10,174 bases of DNA from an uncultured Porphyromonadaceae bacterium (GCA_900542765.1 UQOX01000043.1:1-10174); one strand, 5' to 3'. Positions 1 to 6,640 are shown, counted from the stretch's first letter. Numbers and translations: made by a program. The notes: generated by a model not told the origin, from the sequence alone.

Positions 1-2
1 TC

Positions 3-410
3 TTCCGGCAGGCCGAGAACCTGGTGACGATGGGGCAGTCGACCCAGGAAATCGGGTGGACGGGATTTGGCAGCAACCGCAACCGGCACGCCCTTATGTC
101 GGCCTTTATCGAGACCCGCAATGAACCGTTCAGGGAATTGTGGTACACCTATCACCGGCTGGGACTCGACGAAATGGCCCTCAGTGTCGACAAGGGACGT
201 GCCAAGGTGTCCGAAGCCCTCAAAAAGTTGGTCGAGGTGTATGAACTCTCCTCGACATCGGTGTTGCTGCCCCTCTTCAACGACAGCAAACTCGATGAGG
301 TGGTCAACATCTATTCCGAAGCTCCCCGGCAGGAAAAAGACGAAGTCTATAAAATCCTCAACCGGCTTTATCCCACCGAGACCAGCCGCATCGAGTCGTT
401 ACGCAAATAA
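3..410 (+). CDS. DUF4835 family (PorD-like) protein, C-terminal part
   Basis: The frame is open to the left edge of the window, so only the last 135 residues are present and the real start lies upstream; the internal GTG at 24 is not taken as a start. The fragment contains a GW-x3-GSNRNRHALMSAF stretch followed by FRELWYTYHRLGLDEMA and a C-terminal YKILNRLYP segment, which resemble the end of the Bacteroidota DUF4835 family. Members are exported proteins, some annotated as type IX secretion protein PorD; the signal peptide expected of the family would be outside the window. It stops 18 bases before recN, which implies co-transcription, and DUF4835 next to recN is a recurrent Bacteroidota arrangement. 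The family assignment is from recalled motif likeness. Its presence does not prove that a working type IX system exists here. Confidence 0.8.
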   Translation, partial: FRQAENLVTMGQSTQEIGWTGFGSNRNRHALMSAFIETRNEPFRELWYTYHRLGLDEMALSVDKGRAKVSEALKKLVEVYELSSTSVLLPLFNDSKLDEVVNIYSEAPRQEKDEVYKILNRLYPTETSRIESLRK

Positions 411-428
411 TCCTTTTGACGAAGGTTT

Positions 429-2093
429 ATGATACAAAAACTATTTATCCGCAATTACGCCCTTATCGATTCACTGGAAATCGATTTGCGTCCCGGTTTT
501 ACCGTGCTGACCGGAGAAACAGGAGCCGGAAAATCCATCATCATGGGGGCTCTCTCTCTCATTCTCGGACAGCGTGCCGATACCAAAGCCGTCAAGGACT
601 TGACGCAAAAGACGGTGATAGAAGGGACGTTCGATATATCGTCGTATGCGATGCGGCCTTTTTTTGAGGAGAATGATTTGGACTACGATGATTCGGGGCT
701 GTGTGTGTTGCGACGTGAACTTACCCCGGCGGGAAAGAGCCGGGCTTTTGTCAACGACACACCCGTCTCGCTTTCACTCCTCAAAGAACTGGGTGAACAG
801 TTGATCGACATACATTCGCAACATCAGAATCTTCTTCTTGGCGATAACCGTTTCCAGTTGCGCATGATTGACGTCTGGGCCGATGATGATGCACTGCTGA
901 CTCAATACCGGACCGAGTACAAGCGCTATCGCGAACTGGGCGACGCACTGCTCCGCCTGCGTCGTGAGAGTGAAGAGAAACGCAAAGAAGAAGACTATCT
1001 CCGTTTCCAGTATGAGCAACTGTGCGATGCCCATTTGCAGCCGGGAGAACAATCGGCTCTCGAAGAGGAGCAGGAGATGCTCACCCATGCCGAGGAGATA
1101 AAGACGGCCCTCTATTCGGTGTCGTGCTCTTTGGGCGACGATGAGGGCGGCTTTCTTCCCAAAATGAAAGAATCCCTCTCGACGTTGCGTTCGTTGCAAC
1201 GCATCTATCCGGCGGTGGAGCCGCTGGGCGAACGCCTCGACTCTGCCTATATCGAGATGAAAGACATACTCTCCGAGGTCGACGACCGTCAGGAGTCGGT
1301 ATCGGTCGACCCCGCGCGGTTGCAGCAAGTCGAGGAGCGTCTCGACCTGCTCTATGGCTTGCAGCAGAAACATCGGCTTGCCAATCTCGAAGAGTTGCTG
1401 GCCTTGCAGGACGACCTCAAAGAGCGACTCGATGAAATCGACCACTCCGACGAGCAGTTGGCCTTGTTGCAAAAGCAACTCTCTCTCCGGGAAGAGTCGT
1501 TGCGCGCGCTGGCCGCCCGGCTTTCAGCGGTGCGCCATGAAGCCTCCGGCCGCTTTACCGAGAAACTCATCGAGCGGGCGCGTCCGCTGGGCATGCCCCA
1601 TTTGCGGTTTGAAGTCGAATGGCTTCCCAAAGAGGGTTTCGATGCTGACGGGACCGAGTCGGTGAGGTATCTCTTCTCGGCCAATAAAAATCGGCCGTTG
1701 GAGTCGGTGGCCGACATCGCATCGGGTGGGGAAATATCCCGTCTCATGCTCACCATCAAGTCGCTGGCGGCCGATGCGACAGCCTTGCCCACCATCATTT
1801 TTGATGAAATCGATACCGGCGTGTCGGGTGAGATTGCCGACAAGATGGGCGAAATCATGGTCGGTATGGCCCGTTATATGCAGGTCATCGCCATCACGCA
1901 CCTGCCGCAGGTCGCTTCGCGTGGAAAGACTCATTACCGAATCTATAAAGATGAGGACGGGGAGACTACGCAGACCCGCATCGAACTTCTCGACGACAAT
2001 CGACGTGTGCAGGAGGTGGCCCGCATGTTGAGCGGTAGCCAGCTTACCGACGCCGCCATGAAAAACGCCCGTGAATTATTGAACCGGAAATAA
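429..2093 (+). CDS. recN: DNA repair protein RecN
   Basis: This is a 554-residue SMC-like ATPase, the usual length for RecN, which acts early in recombinational repair of double-strand breaks in the cytoplasm. The N-terminal half-ATPase starts with MIQKLFIRNYALI, the typical RecN opening, and carries Walker A GETGAGKS at residues 29-36. A long charged coiled-coil region rich in Glu, Leu, Gln and Arg covers roughly residues 150-370. The C-terminal half-ATPase has the ABC signature ASGGEISRL (S432-G433-G434-E435) and Walker B TIIFDEIDTGVSGE with D459 and E460. All ATPase elements are intact. The start ATG lies 18 bases after the preceding stop, and rlmB follows 21 bases after the recN stop, so the three genes look like one operon. 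I see no separate promoter or LexA-like box before recN, so damage induction cannot be argued from this sequence. Confidence 0.97.
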   Translation: MIQKLFIRNYALIDSLEIDLRPGFTVLTGETGAGKSIIMGALSLILGQRADTKAVKDLTQKTVIEGTFDISSYAMRPFFEENDLDYDDSGLCVLRRELTPAGKSRAFVNDTPVSLSLLKELGEQLIDIHSQHQNLLLGDNRFQLRMIDVWADDDALLTQYRTEYKRYRELGDALLRLRRESEEKRKEEDYLRFQYEQLCDAHLQPGEQSALEEEQEMLTHAEEIKTALYSVSCSLGDDEGGFLPKMKESLSTLRSLQRIYPAVEPLGERLDSAYIEMKDILSEVDDRQESVSVDPARLQQVEERLDLLYGLQQKHRLANLEELLALQDDLKERLDEIDHSDEQLALLQKQLSLREESLRALAARLSAVRHEASGRFTEKLIERARPLGMPHLRFEVEWLPKEGFDADGTESVRYLFSANKNRPLESVADIASGGEISRLMLTIKSLAADATALPTIIFDEIDTGVSGEIADKMGEIMVGMARYMQVIAITHLPQVASRGKTHYRIYKDEDGETTQTRIELLDDNRRVQEVARMLSGSQLTDAAMKNARELLNRK

Positions 2094-2114
2094 TACATCA
2101 CACACTCATTTTAT

Positions 2115-2852
2115 ATGGAACAAAACAACCTCGTTTTCGGCATCAGGGCTGTCATCGAAGCCATCAAGGCCGGAAAAGAAATCGACAAGATACTTATCAA
2201 GAAAGAGTTGCAAGGCGATTTGGTGCAAGAACTCTTGAATGAGATAAAAGGTACCAATATTTTTGTGCAGCGTGTACCGATTGAGAAAATCAACCGCATC
2301 ACCCGCAAGAACCACCAGGGGGTCATTGCCTTTATATCGCCGGTTGCTTATATGCGTCTCGAAGACATTGTGCCGACGCTTTATGAGGAGGGGAAGATGC
2401 CTTTCCTGGTATTGCTCGACGGTCTTACCGATGTGCGCAACTTCGGTGCCATAGCCCGCACCTGCGAGTGTGCCGGCGTCGATGCCATTGTCATTCCCGA
2501 GCGTGGTAGCGTGTCGGTTACGCCCGACGCGGTGAAGACTTCGGCCGGGGCCCTTTTGCATCTGCCCGTGTGTCGCGAACGCTCCATTGCAGAGGCTTTG
2601 CATTACCTCCACAACAGCGGCGTGAAAATCGTGGCAGCCTCGGAGAAGGCGCAAGAATTATATACCGCACCCGATTACACGGGGCCTGTGGCCGTGGTCA
2701 TGGGCGCCGAAGATGTGGGGCTTTCGCCGCAAACGCTTCGCTATTGCGATACGCAGGTGGCATTGCCCCAAGTGGGGCGCATCGGGTCGCTCAATGTGTC
2801 GGTGGCGGCCGGTGTCATGATATATGAAGTGGTGCGTCAGCGCATGCAATAG
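2115..2852 (+). CDS. rlmB: 23S rRNA (guanosine-2'-O-)-methyltransferase RlmB, SpoU/TrmH family
   Basis: This is a 245-residue SPOUT-class methyltransferase expected to 2'-O-methylate the conserved guanosine 2251 (E. coli numbering) of 23S rRNA using S-adenosylmethionine. Residues 1-75 form the substrate-binding N-terminal domain (LVFGIRAVIEAI, then KNHQGVIAFI). The trefoil-knot domain follows, with motif 1 DVRNFGAIART (N109 to R115), motif 2 VVMGAEDVGLS (residues 194-204) and motif 3 LPQVGRIGSLNVSVAAG (S225, N227). Length and motif order fit RlmB better than TrmH or TrmL, because of the N-terminal domain and the HQG element; other TrmH-like 2'-O-methyltransferases remain a small possibility. 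Motif 2 has Asp where many family members have Gly (EG versus ED). The gene is last in the operon and is followed by a perfect hairpin terminator. Confidence 0.92.
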   Translation: MEQNNLVFGIRAVIEAIKAGKEIDKILIKKELQGDLVQELLNEIKGTNIFVQRVPIEKINRITRKNHQGVIAFISPVAYMRLEDIVPTLYEEGKMPFLVLLDGLTDVRNFGAIARTCECAGVDAIVIPERGSVSVTPDAVKTSAGALLHLPVCRERSIAEALHYLHNSGVKIVAASEKAQELYTAPDYTGPVAVVMGAEDVGLSPQTLRYCDTQVALPQVGRIGSLNVSVAAGVMIYEVVRQRMQ

Positions 2853-2882
2853 TCGTTGCCCGCTGTGCCGGAGATGGAAAAC

Positions 2883-2925
2883 ATCGAGGCATACCCTTCT
2901 TCAAGGGTATGCCTCGATTGCTTTT
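2883..2925. terminator. bidirectional intrinsic terminator between rlmB and the convergent glycosidase remnant
   Basis: A perfect 16-bp inverted repeat (2883-2898 with 2903-2918) closes on a CTTC loop. On the + strand it is followed by TTGCTTTTG, and on the - strand by TGTTTTCC, so it can stop transcripts from both convergent genes. It lies 30 bases after the rlmB stop and 24 bases after the end of the minus-strand gene. Confidence 0.88.
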
Positions 2926-2942
2926 GTGCGAAACGCGGTGCA

Positions 2943-3275
2943 TTAAAATTCCGACACTGTTTCTTTCCCGTCGAGCCATGCCGCCATGTTCAGCACGAGA
3001 AGATTCCAATTTTGGAAACCCTTATTCAGAACCGGTTCGCCGTTATCGGGCAGATAATATTCGTGCAAGGCGCCGAATCGCTCATAGTCCCGTCCCAGCA
3101 GAAGTATGGTTTTCTTGGCCAATTCCCGGGCCTCTTCGGTGTAACCATATTGCACAAGACCTTTGAAAACAAGGCATTTTTCAATGTTTTCGGGAGTCCG
3201 TTCGGGCATTTGCGCCACGGAGGGGAGGAGGAGCAGCACTCCGGCTACAACGAGGCAAAGTCTTTTAAGATTCAT
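2943..3275 (-). CDS. short secreted protein: signal peptide joined to the C-terminal end of a GH63/MGH1-like glycoside hydrolase (probable deletion remnant)
   Basis: The product has 110 residues. Residues 1-22 (MNLKRLCLVV then AGVLLLLPSVAQ) are a clear Sec signal peptide without a lipobox cysteine. Directly after it comes a segment with LVQYGYTEEARELAKK (40-55), FGALHEYYLPDNGEP (67-81) and GFQNWNLLVLNMAAWL (86-101). The HEYY/NPD-GE/GFQNWN-LVLNM pattern is what I recall from the last helices of the (alpha/alpha)6 barrel in GH63/MGH1-like and trehalase-type glycosidases, which are normally several hundred residues long. The catalytic residues of such enzymes lie in the missing part, so this protein should not be an active hydrolase. 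The promoter, signal peptide and natural C-terminus are all retained, which suggests an internal in-frame deletion rather than simple truncation. The alternative is a genuine small exported protein, perhaps a binding module. The reading frame is certain; the family assignment rests on motif memory. Confidence 0.72.
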   Translation of the reverse strand: MNLKRLCLVVAGVLLLLPSVAQMPERTPENIEKCLVFKGLVQYGYTEEARELAKKTILLLGRDYERFGALHEYYLPDNGEPVLNKGFQNWNLLVLNMAAWLDGKETVSEF

Positions 3276-3297
3276 GGCATTAAATGATGATGTGCGA

Positions 3298-3328
3298 TAA
3301 AGATATGAAAAATAAACGGCATGCCAAA
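3298..3328 (-). promoter_or_regulatory. Bacteroides-type promoter of the short secreted-protein gene
   Basis: Read on the minus strand there is TTTG (3328-3325), a 19-base spacer, then TATCTTTA (3305-3298). This matches the -33 TTTG / -7 TAnnTTTG consensus with one mismatch at the last base. The ATG at 3275 lies 22 bases beyond the -7 box, giving a 5' leader of roughly 15 bases. Confidence 0.7.
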
Positions 3329-3395
3329 GGAAAACACGATGCCGGGCATTTTTTTATCCCGACTCAAACGGTTGCGGCGTGTGTGATTTGATGCC

Positions 3396-3523
3396 GGTGA
3401 AAAATAACAACTCCGGCAGAAGAAATTTCTGCCGGAGTTGTTATTTTATCTATGAGGGAATAAATTCCCGTAACCTTATAAAAAGATAGTGGTAGATAAA
3501 ACGAAGATTGACTGCATATGTAC
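3396..3523 (-). ncRNA. candidate small RNA bounded by a promoter-like pair and a 21-bp hairpin
   Basis: On the minus strand, TTTG (3562-3559) and CATCTTTA (3537-3530) are 21 bases apart and approximate the Bacteroides -33/-7 pair; the -7 box has two mismatches to TAnnTTTG. A start a few bases further on, near 3523, would give a transcript of about 130 bases. It would contain the small hairpin GGGAAT-AA-ATTCCC (3456-3469) and end at the perfect 21-bp hairpin 3401-3447. The only minus-strand reading frame here simply reads through the hairpin and looks non-coding. No known RNA family is recognised. The endpoints are inferred. Confidence 0.3.
3401..3447. terminator. perfect 21-bp inverted repeat, bidirectional terminator-like
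   Basis: The left arm 3401-3421 and right arm 3427-3447 are exact reverse complements, with a five-base loop GAAAT. The arms begin AAAATAACAAC and have a GC-rich centre (CTCCGGCAG), so each strand reads A-rich, GC stem, U-rich, like an intrinsic terminator in both directions. It sits between two genes that are transcribed away from it, so neither annotated neighbour needs it. The best partner is the candidate minus-strand RNA just before it. Confidence 0.7.
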
Positions 3524-3609
3524 TCGACATAAAGATGAGAACCTTCTTGTGGACGAACCAAATGTCGCCGGGGTGTTTTTCAAGTATGAAATGAGGTGAA
3601 CGAGATTGG

Positions 3610-3632
3610 GAGGCATATGCCTCTTATTTTTT
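3610..3632 (+). terminator. short palindrome followed by a T-run, possible weak + strand terminator
   Basis: GAGGCATATGCCTC (3610-3623) is an exact palindrome that can fold as a 5-bp stem with an ATAT loop, and it is followed by TTATTTTTT. The short stem makes it weak, and no + strand gene is known upstream. It could instead be a dyad binding site ahead of the ABC-F gene. Confidence 0.3.
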
Positions 3633-3816
3633 GCGAAGCAAAGTTAAACTTTAAATTCGAAACACAAAGCATAAAATCAAAAAAAGAAGTGTTTCGCCCT
3701 CGTTTTTTATGATAAACCGCTTTTTTGAGAAAGGAAATCGCTCTTTGGCGAAGGCTGTTGAGGAAGGTTCGAGAAAATATCACTAATTTAGTCCCGCCAA
3801 AATAGAACTCTGATAT

Positions 3817-5703
3817 ATGATAAATCTGCAAATCGAGGGTCTCACCAAGTCGTTTGGTGACCGGGTACTTTTTTCCGACATAGCCTTTGGCCTTTCCGAG
3901 GGGGAACGGGTGGGGCTTATCGCCAAAAACGGTACCGGCAAGACGACCCTGCTCAATATCATTGCCGGCGATGAAAGTTACGATGCCGGTACCATTACTT
4001 TCCGCAACGACATTCGGGTGGGTTATTTGCGACAATTGCCTGTTTTTCAGCCAGAAATGACTGTTTTGCAAGCCTGCTTTGCAGCCGATAGTGAAGTGAC
4101 TCGCACCATACGGGACTACGAGTTGGCCATGGCGCACAACAACGTGTCGGAGCTTGACCAGTTGATGGCTCGTATGGAGCAATACAAAGCCTGGGATTAT
4201 GAACAACGGGTGAAGCAAATCCTGTCCCGGCTGAAAATCAACGATTACGAGCAGCCTATGGGGCAACTCTCCGGAGGACAACAAAAACGGGTTGCCTTGG
4301 CCAATGTGCTGATTTCGGAGCCCGACTTGCTCATTCTCGACGAACCTACCAACCACCTCGATCTCGAAATGACCGAATGGCTCGAAGATTATCTTTCACA
4401 TAGCCGGCTGAGTCTGCTCATGGTGACACATGACCGCTATTTTCTCGACCGGGTATGCAATCGCATCATCGAAATCGACTCGCGGGCATTGTATTCATAT
4501 AAAGGAAATTACAGCTATTATATCGAAAAACGGCAAGAGCGCATCGAGGCCCGGAATGCCGAGATAGACCGAGCCAACAACCTCCTGCGCACCGAGCTCG
4601 ACTGGATACGTCGCCAACCTCAGGCCCGGGGTACCAAGGCCAAATATCGCATCGACGCCTTTCATGACCTCGAACAGAAAGCGCGTCGGGAAAAGGTCGA
4701 GGAAAATGTCACTTTGGCCGTGAAATCCTCGTATATAGGCTCTAAGATATTCGAAATCAAACATTTGTCGAAACGCTTCGATGACAAAAAAATCATTGAG
4801 GACTTTTCCTATACGTTTGCCCGGTATGAGAAGGTGGGCATCGTAGGAAACAATGGCGCCGGAAAATCGACCTTCATAAAATTGCTTATCGGGCAGATTG
4901 CGCCCGACGGCGGAACGATAGACGTCGGGGAAACGGTGCGATTTGGATATTACAGTCAAGAAGGCATACAGTTCGACAACCAGAAGAAAGTCATCGATGC
5001 CGTGCGGGACATTGCCGAAGAAATATCGTTGGGTGACGGGAAAAAACTCTCGGCCTCACAATTCCTGCAACATTTCCTTTTCACGCCCGAGACCCAGTAT
5101 AACTATATTTACAAATTGAGCGGGGGAGAGAAACGCCGCCTCTATCTCTGTACGGTACTCATGAGCAACCCCAATTTCCTGGTGCTCGACGAGCCCACCA
5201 ATGACCTCGACATTGTCACCCTCAATTTGCTCGAAGATTATCTGGCCCATTTCAAGGGGTGTGTCATTGTCGTCTCGCATGACCGTTATTTTGTCGATAA
5301 AGTGGTCGACCATGTATGGGCCTTTGAAGGGGAGGGGAAAATCAGGGATTTCCCCGGCAATTATTCCGATTACCGACGTTGGAAAGCCGAACGGGAGAGC
5401 GGAGCGAAACGGATTGCGGCCGCCAAATCCGCAGAGAAACCGGCGGCAAAACCCGCCCGTCCGGCCAATGCCGATGCCCCGACACAGCGTCGCCGGCTTA
5501 CGTTCAAGGAGAAAAAAGAGTATGACGAACTCGATGAGGCCATACCTCGTCTCGAAGCCGAGAAAGCCGCCATAGAGAACGCATTGTCGTCGGGAACGCT
5601 ATCGGCCACGGAATTACAGGAGAAATCTTTGGCCCTGAGCCGTCTCATCGAGGAGCTCGACGAGAAGTCGATGCGCTGGCTCGAATTGGGGGAGTGGATA
5701 TAA
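3817..5703 (+). CDS. ABC-F family ATP-binding protein, Uup-like
   Basis: The 628-residue protein has two ATP-binding cassettes and no membrane segments, the layout of ABC-F proteins, which act on ribosomes or in DNA/RNA processes rather than in transport. Domain 1 has Walker A AKNGTGKTT (36-44), signature LSGGQQKR (151-158), Walker B LLILDEPTNHLD (D175, E176) and switch H205. Domain 2 has GNNGAGKS (344-351), LSGGEKRR (434-441), FLVLDEPTNDLD (D458, E459) and H488. The charged helical inter-domain linker is about residues 230-300. After a linker rich in Ala, Lys and Pro (530-555), residues 560-628 form a charged helical hairpin (RRRLTFKEKKEYDELDEAIP) like the C-terminal domain of Uup. The first Walker A begins with Ala instead of Gly. 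The start is the ATG at 3817; there is no Shine-Dalgarno. The exact subfamily and substrate are not determined, and a resistance role cannot be claimed. Confidence 0.93.
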   Translation: MINLQIEGLTKSFGDRVLFSDIAFGLSEGERVGLIAKNGTGKTTLLNIIAGDESYDAGTITFRNDIRVGYLRQLPVFQPEMTVLQACFAADSEVTRTIRDYELAMAHNNVSELDQLMARMEQYKAWDYEQRVKQILSRLKINDYEQPMGQLSGGQQKRVALANVLISEPDLLILDEPTNHLDLEMTEWLEDYLSHSRLSLLMVTHDRYFLDRVCNRIIEIDSRALYSYKGNYSYYIEKRQERIEARNAEIDRANNLLRTELDWIRRQPQARGTKAKYRIDAFHDLEQKARREKVEENVTLAVKSSYIGSKIFEIKHLSKRFDDKKIIEDFSYTFARYEKVGIVGNNGAGKSTFIKLLIGQIAPDGGTIDVGETVRFGYYSQEGIQFDNQKKVIDAVRDIAEEISLGDGKKLSASQFLQHFLFTPETQYNYIYKLSGGEKRRLYLCTVLMSNPNFLVLDEPTNDLDIVTLNLLEDYLAHFKGCVIVVSHDRYFVDKVVDHVWAFEGEGKIRDFPGNYSDYRRWKAERESGAKRIAAAKSAEKPAAKPARPANADAPTQRRRLTFKEKKEYDELDEAIPRLEAEKAAIENALSSGTLSATELQEKSLALSRLIEELDEKSMRWLELGEWI

Positions 5704-5725
5704 TCCCCTCCTGCAACATGCCGTC

Positions 5726-6508
5726 TTATCGTTCCCGGTATGCCCACCAATAAAGCCCGCCGACAAAAAAGGCTCCTCCCACGATATTGCCGAGCGTAGC
5801 GGGAATGAGGTTGCGCAGCACAAAGTCGGCGACACTCACGTCGGCTCCCTGCAACATGCCCAATGGGATAAAGAACATGTTGGCGATGCTGTGTTCATAG
5901 CCAAGGGCGACGAAGCACATGACGGGGAACCAGAGCCCGATGAACTTCCCGGCCGCGCTGCGACAAGCAAATCCCAACCATACGGCCAGGCACACAAACC
6001 AGTTGGCTCCGATACCTTTTATAAAAATCGTTCCCCAGGGGAGGCTCGTTTTGGCTTCGGCAATTTGTCTGATGGCCGAGTGCCAAGGCTCTGCATCGAC
6101 GATGCCGGCCGTGTGTGCCATGAGGTAAACAAAGAAGAAGGCTCCGATGAAATTGCCCACATACACCCACAACCAGTTGCGCAAAAGTGGCCAAATGCCA
6201 TATTTCCGGTTGCAGAGCCCGGGAATTAGCACCGCATTGTTGCCGGTAAACAATTCCGCACCGGCAAAGACCACCAAGATAAGTCCCAGCGGGAACATGG
6301 CTCCCGACAAGAGCCGTTGCAGGCCGGGATTGTGGGCCGTGATTCCGGGAAATCCATATCCGATGATGAGCGACAACAGACCGCCCATGGCGATGTAGAT
6401 GCCGGCCAGGATAGCCAGAATCAACGTCTTGCGTAAACGAAAAGATATTTTTTGTAATGCGGCGTTCTCGGCCGTAGCGAGAATTTCGGAGGGAGACAAT
6501 ACACTCAT
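5726..6508 (-). CDS. formate/nitrite transporter (FNT) family channel
   Basis: From the ATG at 6508 the protein has 260 residues, close to the FNT norm. These are pentameric inner-membrane channels for formate, nitrite or hydrosulfide. The N-terminus MSVLSPSEILATAENAALQK is FNT-like, and six hydrophobic segments follow. Both family signatures are present: VVFAGAELFTGN (79-90, with T88 matching the Omega-loop region) and KGIGANWFVCLAVWL (164-178). K164 and the pore histidine H206 in GYEHSIANMFFIPLG match K156 and H209 of E. coli FocA. The frame is open to an ATG at 6571, but that would put 21 extra residues across the promoter box at 6540-6572, so the inner start is chosen. Formate versus nitrite cannot be settled here; no formate lyase or nitrite reductase gene is adjacent. 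The gene converges on the ABC-F gene with 22 bp between stops and no obvious hairpin. Confidence 0.93.
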   Translation of the reverse strand: MSVLSPSEILATAENAALQKISFRLRKTLILAILAGIYIAMGGLLSLIIGYGFPGITAHNPGLQRLLSGAMFPLGLILVVFAGAELFTGNNAVLIPGLCNRKYGIWPLLRNWLWVYVGNFIGAFFFVYLMAHTAGIVDAEPWHSAIRQIAEAKTSLPWGTIFIKGIGANWFVCLAVWLGFACRSAAGKFIGLWFPVMCFVALGYEHSIANMFFIPLGMLQGADVSVADFVLRNLIPATLGNIVGGAFFVGGLYWWAYRER

Positions 6509-6539
6509 AGCCAAGGGAAAGAAGATTTTCAGTACGAGG

Positions 6540-6572
6540 CAAAGATACTTTTTTTTATTCACTCCTGACAAA
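6540..6572 (-). promoter_or_regulatory. Bacteroides-type promoter of the FNT gene
   Basis: On the minus strand TTTG (6572-6569) and a perfect TATCTTTG (6547-6540) are separated by 21 bases. The implied transcription start, around 6533, is downstream of the longer frame's ATG at 6571, so it decides for the start at 6508 with a leader of about 25 bases. Confidence 0.8.
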
Positions 6573-6586
6573 AAAAGTGCACGAAC

Positions 6587-6628
6587 AACAAAGTGTCGGC
6601 GAACAAATCGGCCGGCACTTTGTTTTAT
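6587..6628. terminator. 14-bp stem-loop upstream of the FNT promoter, terminator-like
   Basis: AACAAAGTGTCGGC (6587-6600) pairs with GCCGGCACTTTGTT (6611-6624) with one G-U wobble on the + strand and a 10-base loop. A T-rich tail (TTTGTTTTATAG) follows on the + strand, and TTTGTTGTTCG on the minus strand. It lies between the end of the PUR-like gene and the FNT promoter, so on the minus strand it could stop read-through from the former into the latter. Confidence 0.55.
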
Positions 6629-6640
6629 AGACAGAAATGC

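Larger units (their letters stand above)
3276..3816. other. 541-bp divergent intergenic region
   Basis: No convincing protein-coding gene is seen. Besides the promoter at 3298-3328, the 21-bp hairpin and the candidate RNA listed separately, it holds an exact 14-bp palindrome at 3610-3623 and an AT-rich stretch from about 3624 to 3800. The AT-rich part is presumably the leader and promoter region of the ABC-F gene. A good -33/-7 pair for that gene was not found: TAATTTAG at 3784-3791 resembles a -7 box, but the nearest TTG is 23 bases upstream, outside the usual 19-21. Confidence 0.6.

Noticed and set aside
774..1934. Long minus-strand frames (up to 234 codons) opposite recN
   Set aside because: They lie wholly within the intact recN gene and show low-complexity Leu/Gln- or Ser/Arg-rich composition expected from antisense of GC-rich codons.
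2856..3287. + strand frames across the region of the short secreted-protein gene
   Set aside because: They would start inside or beside the terminator hairpin. The minus-strand frame has a signal peptide, family-like motifs and a promoter, so the + frames are shadows.
3317..3357. Apparent stem CGGCAT...ATGCCG followed by a run of T
   Set aside because: The 6-bp stem encloses a 16-base loop and competes with an overlapping GGCAT pairing. No + strand transcript is expected to end there, and it overlaps the -33 box of the minus-strand promoter.
3364..3561. A 65-codon minus-strand reading frame in the divergent spacer
   Set aside because: It reads straight through both arms of the 21-bp inverted repeat, has no recognisable domain or start context, and its region is better explained as non-coding.
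3758..3791. Possible ABC-F promoter: TTG (3758-3760) and TAATTTAG (3784-3791)
   Set aside because: The spacer is 23 bases, outside the 19-21 seen for the other promoters here, and the -7 box has a mismatch in the TTTG core.
3580..4356. A 258-codon minus-strand frame overlapping the start of the ABC-F gene
   Set aside because: Most of it is antisense to the conserved first ATP-binding cassette; no family resemblance was seen and it has no promoter.
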